Shown one piece after another: positions 50,851-60,934 of a DNA stretch of 64,000 bases. Source of the stretch: Sclerodactyla briareus (taxonomy: Eukaryota > Echinodermata > Holothuroidea > Dendrochirotida > Sclerodactylidae); contig JAODTK010005689.1 in assembly GCA_026419785.1 (NCBI GenBank), positions 868,001 through 932,000 of the forward strand. Direction: 5' to 3'. A model generated the notes under the pieces. That model was not told the DNA's origin. It saw only the letters and a list, made by a program, of their open reading frames with translations, and ran no database searches. Made by a program: the position numbers and the translations under genes. The first letter of the stretch is position 1. Each line of letters opens with the position of its first letter.

Positions 50851-52145
50851 CTTCATTTATCAAACATAGTAGCTTCCAATTTACATTTGAATGTAGCAAG
50901 ATCGGCCATTCTGTGAGTATTGCTCCGTAGCAATTCACAATATTTTGAACGATTCCTACTAACAGGAAATACACTATTATGCCTGGTCCGGAGCTTCTGC
51001 CTGGTTCAGGTCTATCTGTCTATAGCTAAGATAAAAGAGGTCTCAAAAAATTGTGGAAGGTCATCATGATATAGGCTGAATTGAACAATACATTTGGAAA
51101 TGCCCAAATGTGTGGAGTGAGTTGGTAGGTAAACGGCAATTTCCGAAAAAGACCGTTTTTGAAATTCTGTTCTGCAACAACTGTGAAGGCTTAGGTATCA
51201 TTCCATAGATCTCAACAATATAGTACGCAATTTCAGAAAAGAACGAGTAATAATATAACTGTGTGGCTATGCCAGAGGGAAGGGATGCTTTAATGCCGTA
51301 GAATATCCATCCATTTTTTCAAAGGTTTTCGCAAACTATTACCAACAGTTGCTGAGTAAAAGCTTTTTTTTCTTTAGTTAACAATAAGAAGAACTAGGTG
51401 TTACGCATCCGTCTTACAAAGACATTACCAGTCAGGGCGGCAAGATCGGGGGCAGTCAGGTGGAGCATCATCGGAGCGGGAGAATAACAACCCCGTTTTC
51501 CCGAGATGTAACGTCAGGCGATATGAATCTAACCAACACTTTAGGCTGTCCAGCAAGTCAAAGACTTTGTGGATGAGGATGTGAAGATGCTTATATCATC
51601 AGCAAATAGTCTCAGAGAATCATTTCTTGAACATCAGGAATATCAATGACTATTTAGGGATACAATATTGGACCTAAGACGAATCTTTGAGATGCACCAG
51701 GTTATTTACACACATGACTTGCTTCATGTTTAATGATTAACTATACGAATGGCATATAGAACATACCGCGTATACCATACCAGTTTTTATAGCTTCTCAA
51801 GCCAAATGCGGTGGTACGCAGTATAATTTCAAGGTTATTGACTGATAAACTGAAGGCTGAAGACTGTGTCCGCTTTTTTTTTTTCTATTGATAGGGATGA
51901 CTTTCCCAACTTTGAGAGAGTCGAGTTGTATCCCAGCAATAAGAACTAGGGTAAATTATAACAAGAAGAGGGACGATAACATCAGAGCTTAATTCGCAGA
52001 CTTTGAGAGAAACACCATTCATATCATACGAGGTGATACAGTTATTCTGGGAGTTTTGTGATACGCACACGTCTCTTTTGGAGAGGTCAGCCACAGTATA
52101 GCAGAAAACAAATATCATCTTTCAGCAGTTCACTACAGTTAAATG
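50850..52145 (-). mobile_element. Second LINE, 3' part of ORF2
   Basis: On the minus strand the RT motif B region appears as SQRFVLGPILYP (51661-51700), followed after a frameshift by LRLFADDISIFTSSSTKSL (about 51555-51612) with the catalytic FADD. Then come a YRLTLHLGKTGLLFSRSDD-like segment (about 51480-51540) and a C-terminus with MADLATFKCKLEATMFDK (50855-50910). This order (FADD, then LNxxKT, then C-terminal FKxxL) is standard for CR1/Jockey-type ORF2. Upstream RT motifs are degenerate and the 5' part is missing or unrecognised. The sequence differs clearly from the 19.9-22.6 kb LINE, so it is a separate family or an older copy. Confidence 0.8.
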
Positions 52146-52182
52146 TTGTTTAGGTTATCGTTGGGCGCTATTCTATTCGGGG

Positions 52183-52300
52183 ATAATAGTAATAATAATA
52201 ATAATATAATAATAATAATAATATAATAATAATAATAATTTTTTTATATAGCGTTAATTTTGTATCCACTTTCAAAAGCGCTGCACAAAACGAAAAGAAG
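52183..52300 (-). mobile_element. Retroposon 3' tail with (ATT)n
   Basis: On the minus strand the text reads GTGCAGCGCTTTTGAAAG...AACGCTATATAAAAAAATT and then runs into an (ATT)n microsatellite. The paired GCGCT/CGCTATATAA signature is the same tail type seen at 12450-12552 and 19310-19378. The element body upstream (52300-52480) was not recognised. Confidence 0.55.
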
Positions 52301-52489
52301 AGAAACAAAAAACAAAACTATACAACTATACGGGATACGCTTGTTGAAACAGATGAGCTTAAAGTTTTTCTCAAGTCATCAACCGGTAGAAAAATCGTCA
52401 CTATATGATTAGTTCAAGCAGGAAGACAGTTGCTGAACCCAATTTCAGTTTGGTTTTTTTGTCGTGGGAAACGGTGGCGAACGGGATGG

Positions 52490-53300
52490 AAAAAAATGTC
52501 ACGTGACGGGCGAGCGAACGACATGATTGTTCCTGCTACGTGACAAAAAAAACAGTAGGCCTGGATAGTTTATTATTCTAACATGTGCCGTACGCGAGAA
52601 GCCAGGCAGTGATTGCGAGATTGAGTTCATTAAATTCTGTTTCCATGTTCGAATGTCGAGCCTTCCTACGGGTAGCGGCGCTGATTGACCCAGTCCGTCT
52701 TGGACCGGACGATTAATAGGCCATAGTGCAAGGGTTCACGTACGGCAGGGGACGTACCTTCAGAAAGCCCGCGTGTCTGGTATACCAATTGCCTGGCCGC
52801 CCGCAGCTGATATATGCAGGGATATTTATCAAATTCCTGGAACGCAGTATCTTCCTAGTTATCACACAAAATTATCATATGTCTACAAATCTCCGGTATT
52901 TTTAGACTAGATCCCATATCAACTGATCAATTACTGAAATGGCAATTTGAACACTCGGGACTGGAGACATTACTAATCTATATTCGGTCGCATCAAAGTA
53001 AATAGACCTATGAAAATTCCTTCCCGGCTGCTCAGCGTGGTGCATCTCGATGGGGACGTCGTCGTGACAATCACAACTCGTCGTTTACTAGCTTTAACTT
53101 GGGTGTATGTCCGCCACGCGGGAGTATGGACATTATGGACACGTGTGATAGCCAGGTAGTCTGTGATGTCGCCTATACAGGGCATCACTGGGGTGCGGGG
53201 CAGGCTGCGAGATTTCTTCGACAAAAGAGGGAAATCGTGACGCATTCATAACTGCTGGCATAGCGGCTTTTACGATGCTGAAAGTGCAGTGGAAACATTA
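52490..53300. other. No recognisable gene
   Basis: A minus-strand frame of 90 codons (52973-53245) has no known domain. Nothing else is supported. Confidence 0.45.
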
Positions 53301-53309
53301 GCACTGGTA

Positions 53310-53600
53310 CAAAAAGAAAGTTTTCAGAAGGCGTCTGAAAAGATCGATAGTGTCAAGAGACCTCAAATCAACAGGATGGGAGTTCCATAAGCGGGAACAT
53401 AGTTCAATGAAGCTACGGTCCCATAATTTTTTGTTCGAGACCTGGGAACCTGAAGTTGATGTTGACAGATGGGAGCGAACAGGTCTTTGAACAGGTCTCT
53501 AATGACCACTGGTGACAGTGGAAAGACCTTCGAAAATACTAGCTGACTATATAGGCTATATGTAGGCTTACCAACTTCCATGTAAATCTATCAGTTTTCT
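53310..53600 (-). mobile_element. Third LINE, ORF2 C-terminus
   Basis: Minus-strand translation contains RSRTKNYG and, after a one-base shift, RSFIELCSRLWNSHPVDL followed by RSLDTIDLFRRLLKTFFL and a stop. This is the common LINE ORF2 ending of type RT-YG-RSF-x(5)-LWNSLP-x(10)-F+xxLKTxLF. The similarity may extend up to about 53810 (RWRLHEVIIEVI resembling RRRLRGDLIEVYK), but that part is degenerate. 5'-truncated and frameshifted. Confidence 0.7.
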
Positions 53601-53609
53601 TGGATCGTG

Positions 53610-56600
53610 CAAATTCTCCTTGTGATAACCTCAATGATGACCTCGTGTAGTCTCCAACGATTACTATAAGACCACCTTCCATGCAAATTAATCAATGTTG
53701 GAAATTTAGCGTAACTTTTGCGAACTAGCCTGACATTACCTCTGATGCACTTGAAACGATTGCAAATATTCCAATTAGCCATGTACTGCACGCAAAAAGG
53801 ATTTCACCTAGGAATTTTGTCACCGTTACTACATTCTAACAAGTTTCAACCTAATCATATGTACGGTTAGGAAGTTAAGACAACGAACAAGGAGACGGAA
53901 CGGACGAACTGATGATCGGGGAGGGTGGGGGGGGGGCACGATGACTGCTTGAATTGCCATCCCACTGTGACAAAAATAACGCAAATGTTTCGAATGTTGA
54001 GATTCTTTGGCGGGTAACTGTAGATAAGCACCAAGACGCCAAAGTCGTCGAGATTCCTGCTGTACTGCTTAAACTGTCGAATCCTTGTGGCAGTAAATAG
54101 TAAACCAGGATGTTTTTGGTATGACACACCGCCACATAGTTACATACACATGGACACACATTTGTGATTATGATTGTGAAGTTTTTGTGAGGATTTCATT
54201 CACCAGAAACTACTCAGAAATGGAAAATAAGGCCACCCTGGTATGTTTTCATGACCAGGTCCATCGAATGAATTTATCCAGATTCGTGTGTAACTACACA
54301 ATTTTTTCACCCACCTGGGTAAACCTTTTACTTAAAATGGGTGCACTATTCCCAACTGGGTAAAACAAATTTGCCCAGGTGTATGTGTCCCCAACATTTT
54401 GGGTGTATGTGTATGTAAATGTCCATGTGGGTTTCACTTATGGTCAAACTTAGTCCACTCATATACAGTAACTTTTGCACGGATTGTATACTTCTTGACC
54501 CCCTCGACTCTCTGACAATGGTTGATTTAATTTTAGTTTCAACAAAACGGTTATATATTCCTACGTGTAGTTTTAGTTCCTCAAGTGCTTAACTTCGATC
54601 GGAGCTATTCGGAGTGACCTTTCGGAATAACGACCCGTCCTTATCCTCAATGTTGGCTTGGGCCCTCTTCAGAATAATGACCATTCGGAACGCGACTCTC
54701 TTGTTCAATTCGGAGTAACAATTCTTTAGAACGAAGACCCTTTGACATTCACGTCTTTCCAGTTAGTCCCATTGAGGTGAACACAGCCACACATACAAAC
54801 AGATACATAGATTCTTCCTGCAGTCCTAGAGCTAACAGCACTTCGGCGAATCGGCGGTATCTTGAAAGTGAACTCGCCGTCTTGTAGGCCTTCGCCTCGA
54901 AGTCTGCCAATTGATGCCACCCACGTCAAAAGTCTCCCTTCTGTGAAAAAATCATCAATCAATGAAAAATGCCTCGACATCACGCCCACCTTTCACCATG
55001 CTGAATCATAACGCCGGCCGGTGTCGTGGCGATTTCTACAGTAGGCTAGTCCTCAATTTCTTGGCCTCATCCAAAGTGTATAAGGCTAGGCTAGGATTCC
55101 ATATAGATGCGTAGGAGTATTGAAAAATCGCCAATTTACGTGAACCTAGCGGGGACCAGTGTTTGAATATGTTCTTTTAGTTTGCAGAAGATAGACTTGG
55201 TTCGACGAAGCCAAAAGTTTCATATGAAGGCCAACCACACGCGGAATAGGCGAAATAAAGCACCAATAATACCAATGCGTATGCGGATCGTATCACCGCG
55301 AATAATTATATGGAATATCTAACCTCACGAGTCAAGCACCGACCGAATATGCAGGGGCCGGCTACCTATGGTCTTTTCGCATAGACTCACATGTGTTTTT
55401 CTCTTCTGAACAAGTTCGTTTCGTAAATTGTGATTCTCACATCCAGCCCGAACACGCATACTCATCTATTGAATCCCAGCCTTGGGCGGAGACCGCGTTT
55501 TTTGCGCAGGGTTACTGCAATTGCGCATGGCGCACACCCCTCTGCTTTAAAGTATAGGCTTGCCTAGTTGTTGGACAAGTATTTAGGAAACCACTGCAAT
55601 CCGTGTTATCCACTGACCTGTAATTGTCAAAACATCGTTCGAACTCGAAGTGGCAGAAACAGTATATTGAGTGAATAATACAACTTGAGATACAACTTTA
55701 CGGAGTGAAGAAAAAGCTAGTTTAACATACCTTTCACTGGAGGGTGCCGTCGAGCTAAAACTCAAATGACATAAGAAGTTTATTGCACATTGCTTACACC
55801 TCTTTCCGTAGGTAAGTTAGAGGGCGTGGTCGGGTTCACAGCTGTAGTATCCAATTTGCAGCCAACTTGCGTAGGTGCTGTCGCTACCTCACCCCGTGGC
55901 TTGATCCACGATCTTGCGTATGCCTAAGTTATGACTCATCAAGATTCCCGAAAGGCCTGGTGTACACTGTCAAACATGGTTGCCGCAACATTTTGCTGAA
56001 CGCCCTTGGGACGCGAAAATTTTACAGTGTATACAACGGAAACGAGATGCAACCTGTTGCTATACTGTGGCGCAACGTTTGCCATGATTTAAGACTCTAC
56101 TTATTCGCACATGTGTCCGAGCGGTCAATTGTATTGGTGATACAAAAGGATCGTGTCCCAGGCATGTCCGGCAAGCATGTGTCCCAGCAATGTGTTTTGG
56201 AAATTACACAGGTCCTAAGGAGGACATATGGCCAAGTTTGCTCTTTACACCAATGATGTTGAAAAAGCACAATCTCCAGGGCTTGCGGGCGCGGAGACGA
56301 CGGACCAAACCCATAATATCCCCGAGGTGGGGAAATAATGAACACGGAACAAGGGGCAAGACGACCTTGCTGAGTGAAACCTATCGATACTACGCAGAGG
56401 AATTAAAGGGCCGCTGATAGGCTTTGTTTATGCCGCGTTAAAGACGAATAAGAACCTTCTAATGCCAAACGAATACTAAACCTTTAAGTCTGGGACCTTC
56501 GCATAACGTATACAAATTGCGTGGGGCCTTCCATGTAACCCATTTCCTCCTACCCCTTTCTCCGAACTGATATTGGAAATTTGGCCTGCGACAAACGTGT

Positions 56601-56735
56601 GAATTCCCTCCCTATATATCCCGGGACACTGTGTTCCAGGGGGTATCATGGTTTGGCGCACCGTCTCTCCGTCTGTCGTCCTCCGCCGCGCGCGTTTCTT
56701 GTTAGCGCTCAGCTCTTCCAACGATTGTCCTATTA
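53610..56735. other. No supported gene; short iterated motif near 54.6 kb
   Basis: No gene was recognised. At 54600-54725 the words ATTCGGAGTGAC, TTTCGGAATAACGACC, TTCAGAATAATGACC, ATTCGGAACGCGAC and ATTCGGAGTAAC form a degenerate short-period repeat. At 54300-54385 a CACCTGGGTAAA-like word recurs. A 129-codon plus frame at 55867-56256 has no recognised domain and overlaps a GTGTACACTGT/ACAGTGTATAC inverted repeat (55959-56033). Confidence 0.4.
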
Positions 56736-56737
56736 CT

Positions 56738-57825
56738 CGAAACTTGGCACCCATGTTTGTTATTAATAAGTCTTGGGAATCAAGTTCGAAAGTGGGCGTG
56801 CCACACCCCTTCAACGGCGGCTATCTTGGATTTTTCGACGAACTGACTTTCTTGCAGATATGCATGTTTTGAACATGGTCGTCGTTTTGATGAAACCAAC
56901 TTCAAGTTTCGTCCACCATTGGGACCCAAATGGGCGGCCATTTTGATTTTTTCGCAAAAATACGTTCTCCTATTGACTTTTGAAATTTGGTGTACAGGTC
57001 CGCCATGAAGATTTATAAATTGCGGAAGTGGGCTTGGGCCACATCCCCCTCCATAGGCGGCCATCTGGATTTTTTGACAAAGATTTTTTCGCAGATATGC
57101 ACTTTTCGGAATATGGCGATCGTTTTGGGACCAACTTAAATTTTCGCCCATCCGACCCCACCGGGCGGCCATTTTGAATTTATTTTCGCAAAAATAACGC
57201 TTATGTGATTGATACTCGGTGGACAGTCCGCCATGAAGGACTCTCTGACGATTCCGAAAAGGGGGATGGCCACACCCTCCAAGGGCGGGCGGCCATCTTG
57301 GATTTTTCGACGAACTGACTTTTTTTGGCTCAGATACCTGCACGTTCCCGAACATAGCGATCGTTTTGGACTCCAACTTTAAGTTTCGCCCCATTGGCCC
57401 CCACTTGGCGGCCATTTTGATTTTTTTCGAAAAATAAAACCTTGTATATCCGATTGACTTGAAATTTGGTGTGAACAGGTCCCGTCAATGAAGCAATTTA
57501 GCCGATTGCGAAAGTTGCTGAGGCCACACCCCCAGCTCCCATGCGGCCATCTTGTATTTTTCGAAAACTTTTACTTTTTTGCAATATGGGCACTTTTCGG
57601 ACAAGGCGATCATTTTGTGGGACCACTTTCCTTTTCGCCCCATGGACCTCACATGACAGCCTTTTGTTTTTTTTTCGCAAAAAAAAACAACGCGTTACAT
57701 ATCCGATCGCCCATTGAAAATCGGTGTACAGGTCCGCCATGAATAAATATTATAAGGTTGCCCGAAAGTAGCGTGGCCACACCCCTCCACCGGTGGCCAT
57801 CTTGGATTTTTTTAATACCAACGCA
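56738..57825 (+). repeat. Tandem array, unit about 240 bp, 4-5 copies
   Basis: Landmark CCATCTTG (or variants) occurs at 56821, 57061, 57293, 57547 and 57797, giving periods of 240, 232, 254 and 250 bp. Each unit also has GGCGGCCATTTTGA (56938, 57169, 57412), TTTTTCGCAAAAA, GAAATTTGGTGTACAGGTCC, GTCCGCCATGAA and GGCCACACCCC in the same order. CCATNTT is the core of YY1-type sites and appears up to twice per unit. The 211-codon minus-strand open frame (56780-57415), the longest in the window, is this repeat translated and not a gene: its KMAA-GP-G-NLKL segments recur with the unit. Confidence 0.9.
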
Positions 57826-57878
57826 TTCCAAAGTCACCGAGGTCAAATAAATATAAAATTTAAATGTGCTTCTTGCAG

Positions 57879-58042
57879 AAAAGGTCCACGAAGGCCACAG
57901 TTGTGCGGGGATCTACCGTCGGCGGTTTGTTAGCCGCCTGCACAGTCTAGTTCCCGAAGACTTCGCCTTCTCGTCCCTTTCAAGAGAGTCTAATAAGGAG
58001 GCATGTTTTACATTTATGACTTGTCTGTTGCTATTAGTCAAG
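57879..58042 (+). CDS. Candidate internal exon of a host gene
   Basis: The segment is preceded by GTGCTTCTTGCAG (3' splice-site-like) and followed by AAG|GTAATA (5' splice-site-like). One frame is open throughout and the other two have stops. Its translation reads like globular protein: KVHEGHSCAGIYRRRFVSRL, HSLVPEDFAFSSLSRESNKE, then ACFTFMTCLLLLVK. It ends in phase 0, compatible with the next candidate exon after a 91-bp intron. No family was recognised. The adjacent satellite array ends only about 50 bp upstream. Confidence 0.35.
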
Positions 58043-58133
58043 GTAATATAATGTACTATAATGCTTTTATGTTATTTTTCTCCTTGTTGCTTGTGGTACT
58101 GTAATCCTGTTGAAGCTTGACTTAATTTTTCAG

Positions 58134-58301
58134 TTTTTTTTTTTTACAACTTCTCAACAACGAAAGATTAGCCTGAAACGCCTATCTGCCTCTCGAGATC
58201 TAGTGTTTCTAATACCACAAAGAAGTTACAACCGGTCATTAACCCTCAAGAAGGCCACAGACATTTTTCTTGATTCCAGATTCAATTTCTCAAATGTTTA
58301 G
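58134..58301 (+). CDS. Candidate terminal exon of a host gene
   Basis: Preceded by the acceptor-like CTTAATTTTTCAG, in phase with the exon ending at 58042. The frame runs to a TAG at 58299-58301 and encodes, after a T-run (FFFF), TTSQQRKISLKRLSASRDLV and then FLIPQRSYNRSLTLKK and a short tail. The T-run makes the true acceptor uncertain; it could lie further in. An AATAAA signal follows at 58355-58360, about 55 bp after the stop, as expected for a 3' end. Confidence 0.3.
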   Translation, partial: FFFFTTSQQRKISLKRLSASRDLVFLIPQRSYNRSLTLKKATDIFLDSRFNFSNV

Positions 58302-58354
58302 TTTATTACCGAATGTACAATTGTTCCCATTTCAATCCTGGTCATTAAAGCTGA

Positions 58355-58360
58355 AATAAA
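58355..58360 (+). promoter_or_regulatory. Candidate polyadenylation signal
   Basis: AATAAA lies within CTGAAATAAAATAATCC, downstream of the stop of the candidate terminal exon. The hexamer is common by chance in AT-rich DNA, so the call depends on the exon being real. Confidence 0.3.
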
Positions 58361-58799
58361 ATAATCCCAGGCTCCCAGCGTGTTTATGGAATACTCATCA
58401 CTCATTGTCTCGACAATCACGTCCATGCCCTTTTATTCCTCAGCGGAATCGAGTTTTTCTGGGAAGTTTGTCTGGATACTTATAGGTCTGCCTTCAAACG
58501 GGATCGACGGGCTGTACATAACCTCAAATTGGCACCATTTTTGCGGCGCATATACAGCATTAGCATAGTTCCAGCTAGCCACGAGGCGCTATATTTGCTC
58601 CTGGCTACTACGTGGCTTGGAGGGCGATTCTTTTCTTTGCCAAACTCGCCCGCTGAACACGTGCAGGGCTGGTTTCGTAGAAGCCATGGCGTTTGACTGT
58701 CCCACGGTACGGATGTTATAGGGCCTATCGAAACGAATTGTAACTGACTATCATTAAAACGAAAAACCCAATATTAGATGCAGCTGCATCATTACAGCA

Positions 58800-59700
58800 G
58801 TCGCGAGCAGACGTGTACATTTGTATAGGGAGTATTTTTGTATTAGTACGTTGTGCGTTGACTTGTCAGCGTACGCGTTGGTAGTTATACTTTCTATTGT
58901 CGATTCGTTCTACGCTACTTCAGTGGGAGGCGATATACGGCCAAGGAGCCCTGCCAACATAGCAGAAGGGGGTGAACGCGGGATGAGTCAGAGAAAAAAG
59001 AGAGAAGAGAAAACCCTCCGTCAATCTTCTTCTCCGTGCTCTCCCCTCAGAGCACCTGAGACCCCAAACAAAACAAAGCAAAACAAACCATAGTAAACCA
59101 ATCTTTCCTGTAATGGTAAGGGGCAATTCGTCCCGAAATCCTCAAAAACGACTTGCCGCCCTCGCTGAGGAAAATCAGAAAGGAAAAAGCCAAATATCCA
59201 AATAAAAACCATTAAGCATTCTATTAACAACAGACTTATCTTCCCACAAAACGAACACAGCATAACTCCCTGCTGGCCCCATGGAGGACAGGGTACCCGT
59301 CTACGTAACCCCCAAGCCAAAATCTCTCAAAACCAACAACCCAGTCCACGTACAACATTGTTGTATGTGAAGTCAATCCTGACATAACCGAGGGAACAAA
59401 TCATGGATGAACTAAAAACGCATGGGTAAAACCCCAATCTTGCAAGCGGCTTATATCAAAGGTACAGGTAACCCAACCTGGAAAATTAAGATAGGAATGA
59501 ACACCCCTGAGGAGTGAAAAAGAACCTTAATCAAGAACGCGTTTAACAGTGGTTACACGCATCACGAGTATGACCTATATTCACAGAGCTCCCCCAGAGT
59601 ACCCTATGCTTAGGTGCAGCAATTCGGCCACACTATCAAAATATGCACTAACTGACTAACCTAAACAAATGCCTCAGGTGTGGCGAGGATCACATTCAAG
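58800..59700 (+). mobile_element. LINE ORF1 (gag-like) with zinc knuckles, frameshifted
   Basis: Plus-strand fragments give a basic, proline-rich N-terminus (MVRGNSSRNPQKRLAALAEE from 59113, later RVPVYVTPKPKSLKTNNP). A central stretch follows (VNPDITEGTNH, PILQAAYIKGTGNPTWKIK), then HRAPPEYP leading into zinc knuckles. RCSN, shifted into GHTIKICTN, matches C-x-GH-x4-C, and KCLRCGEDHIQ (59667-59698) matches C-x2-C-x3-H. This order matches the nucleic-acid-binding ORF1 of Jockey-type LINEs, which coats the RNA. It stops abruptly after the second knuckle, where an opposite-strand LINE end begins. At least three frameshifts exclude function. Confidence 0.6.
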
Positions 59701-60420
59701 TTTATTTTTCCTACTATTTCCTACATCCCCAGAACAATTTTACAACAAAATACATGCTTAACAATATACAATATAAAAATCAGAAGTAGTACGGCAATAA
59801 CGTACATTGAGGAAGTAGAGGAACCAGAAATAAGTGGAACTTTTCTAGTCTGGCACCTTCGTAATATATCATAATCATACATTTTATGTAAACATACACA
59901 CAAGCAACCAAAAATACATACGACCCATAACCTTACGAACACCTCACACTATATTCTTTCTTAAACTTACAGAAACGTAAATGGTGTGATTTCTAAGGAG
60001 GGGGCGGGGGCAAGGAGTTAGTTATTACATTTAGCATGAGTTGCTTGGTTCACGTCGTGGTATTAGTGTATTGTTCCAGCAAGTGATTTTTAAGTTTTCT
60101 ATTGAACATACTTAGATTTGGCGAATTTTTTTTAATGCAAGGGGCAGCGAATTCCAGAAATGAACCCCGATACTACATATTTGGGAATGTCCACGAACAG
60201 ACCGGTAGTATGGTTGACGAAGCGATGTCGATTGCGAGTGTTATAATCATGTCGATATCTAGAATTTGTATCATAAAAACCACTAAATGATCAGGCAACA
60301 TGTCGTGGTGAAATTTATATAGAACATTTCCAGTTGGTGATTGTATAATCGGAAATGGTCCAAATCTTCAAGTCCCTAAATAATGCCGGAGCACTTTGTC
60401 TTAAAAAAAATTGGACCGCA
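59701..60420 (-). mobile_element. Fourth LINE, ORF2 C-terminus and 3' UTR
   Basis: Minus-strand translation gives LFRDLKIWTISDYTITNWKC (about 60310-60390), HDYNTRNRHRFVNHTTGL and then FVDIPKYVVSG (60165-60250). After a one-base shift comes HFWNSLPLALKKIRQI and a stop (60110-60160). This is a classic CR1/RTE-like ORF2 ending (L--L-WL-----I; YNTRN; WNSLP). The following 400 bp towards 59701 would be its 3' UTR and ends near AAATAAACTTGAA on that strand. 5'-truncated. Confidence 0.75.
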
Positions 60421-60818
60421 TTCACTTAGATGCTCTAAGGTTAATTCTTAGGGTCCCTAAGTATACCCCTAAAGCTCAAGTTTTCCATCTCTCAACTGCA
60501 TTAGCTATAGGCTTATAACACTAAACACAACATTTGTAATTGAAAACAAAGATTCCCATCCCATTATTCGCCGCTTAGTTATTCAAAACATCATGTAATA
60601 ACCCTTCCAACAACATGTCCACTTCCTTGGGTTCCCTGTTCCTCCGGGGAGAACTAGGTTAGGGTTGGCGGATGGACAAGCGGGAGGATGGTGAGCGAGT
60701 GTAAGCTGCCTGTATTCACTTCGAGTGTTCAGAACGCGGCAGCTCCGTGGCTCTGCACACTCCCTTTTCTCTCTTTCTCGAAAAAATAAATGAAAAATAA
60801 TAAATAAAGAATTCTATG

Positions 60819-60930
60819 GTGCAAGACACCATAAGCGGCGGTGCGACTAGAATCGCACCCCCCAAAAAAGCCAGAAAAAAAATCCTATTGTGCAAGACAC
60901 CATATGCGGAGGTGCGACAAGATCGCACCC
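60819..60930 (+). repeat. Duplicated hairpin unit
   Basis: The unit GTGCAAGACACCATA(A/T)GCGG followed by a hairpin occurs at 60819-60860 and 60890-60930. The hairpins are GGTGCGA-CTAGAA-TCGCACC and GGTGCGA-CAAGA-TCGCACC: stems are identical and loops differ. The plus sequence between is A-rich. A third, smaller hairpin GGGTGC-TGGC-GCACCC lies at 61105-61120. Role unknown. Confidence 0.75.
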
Positions 60931-60934
60931 CAAA

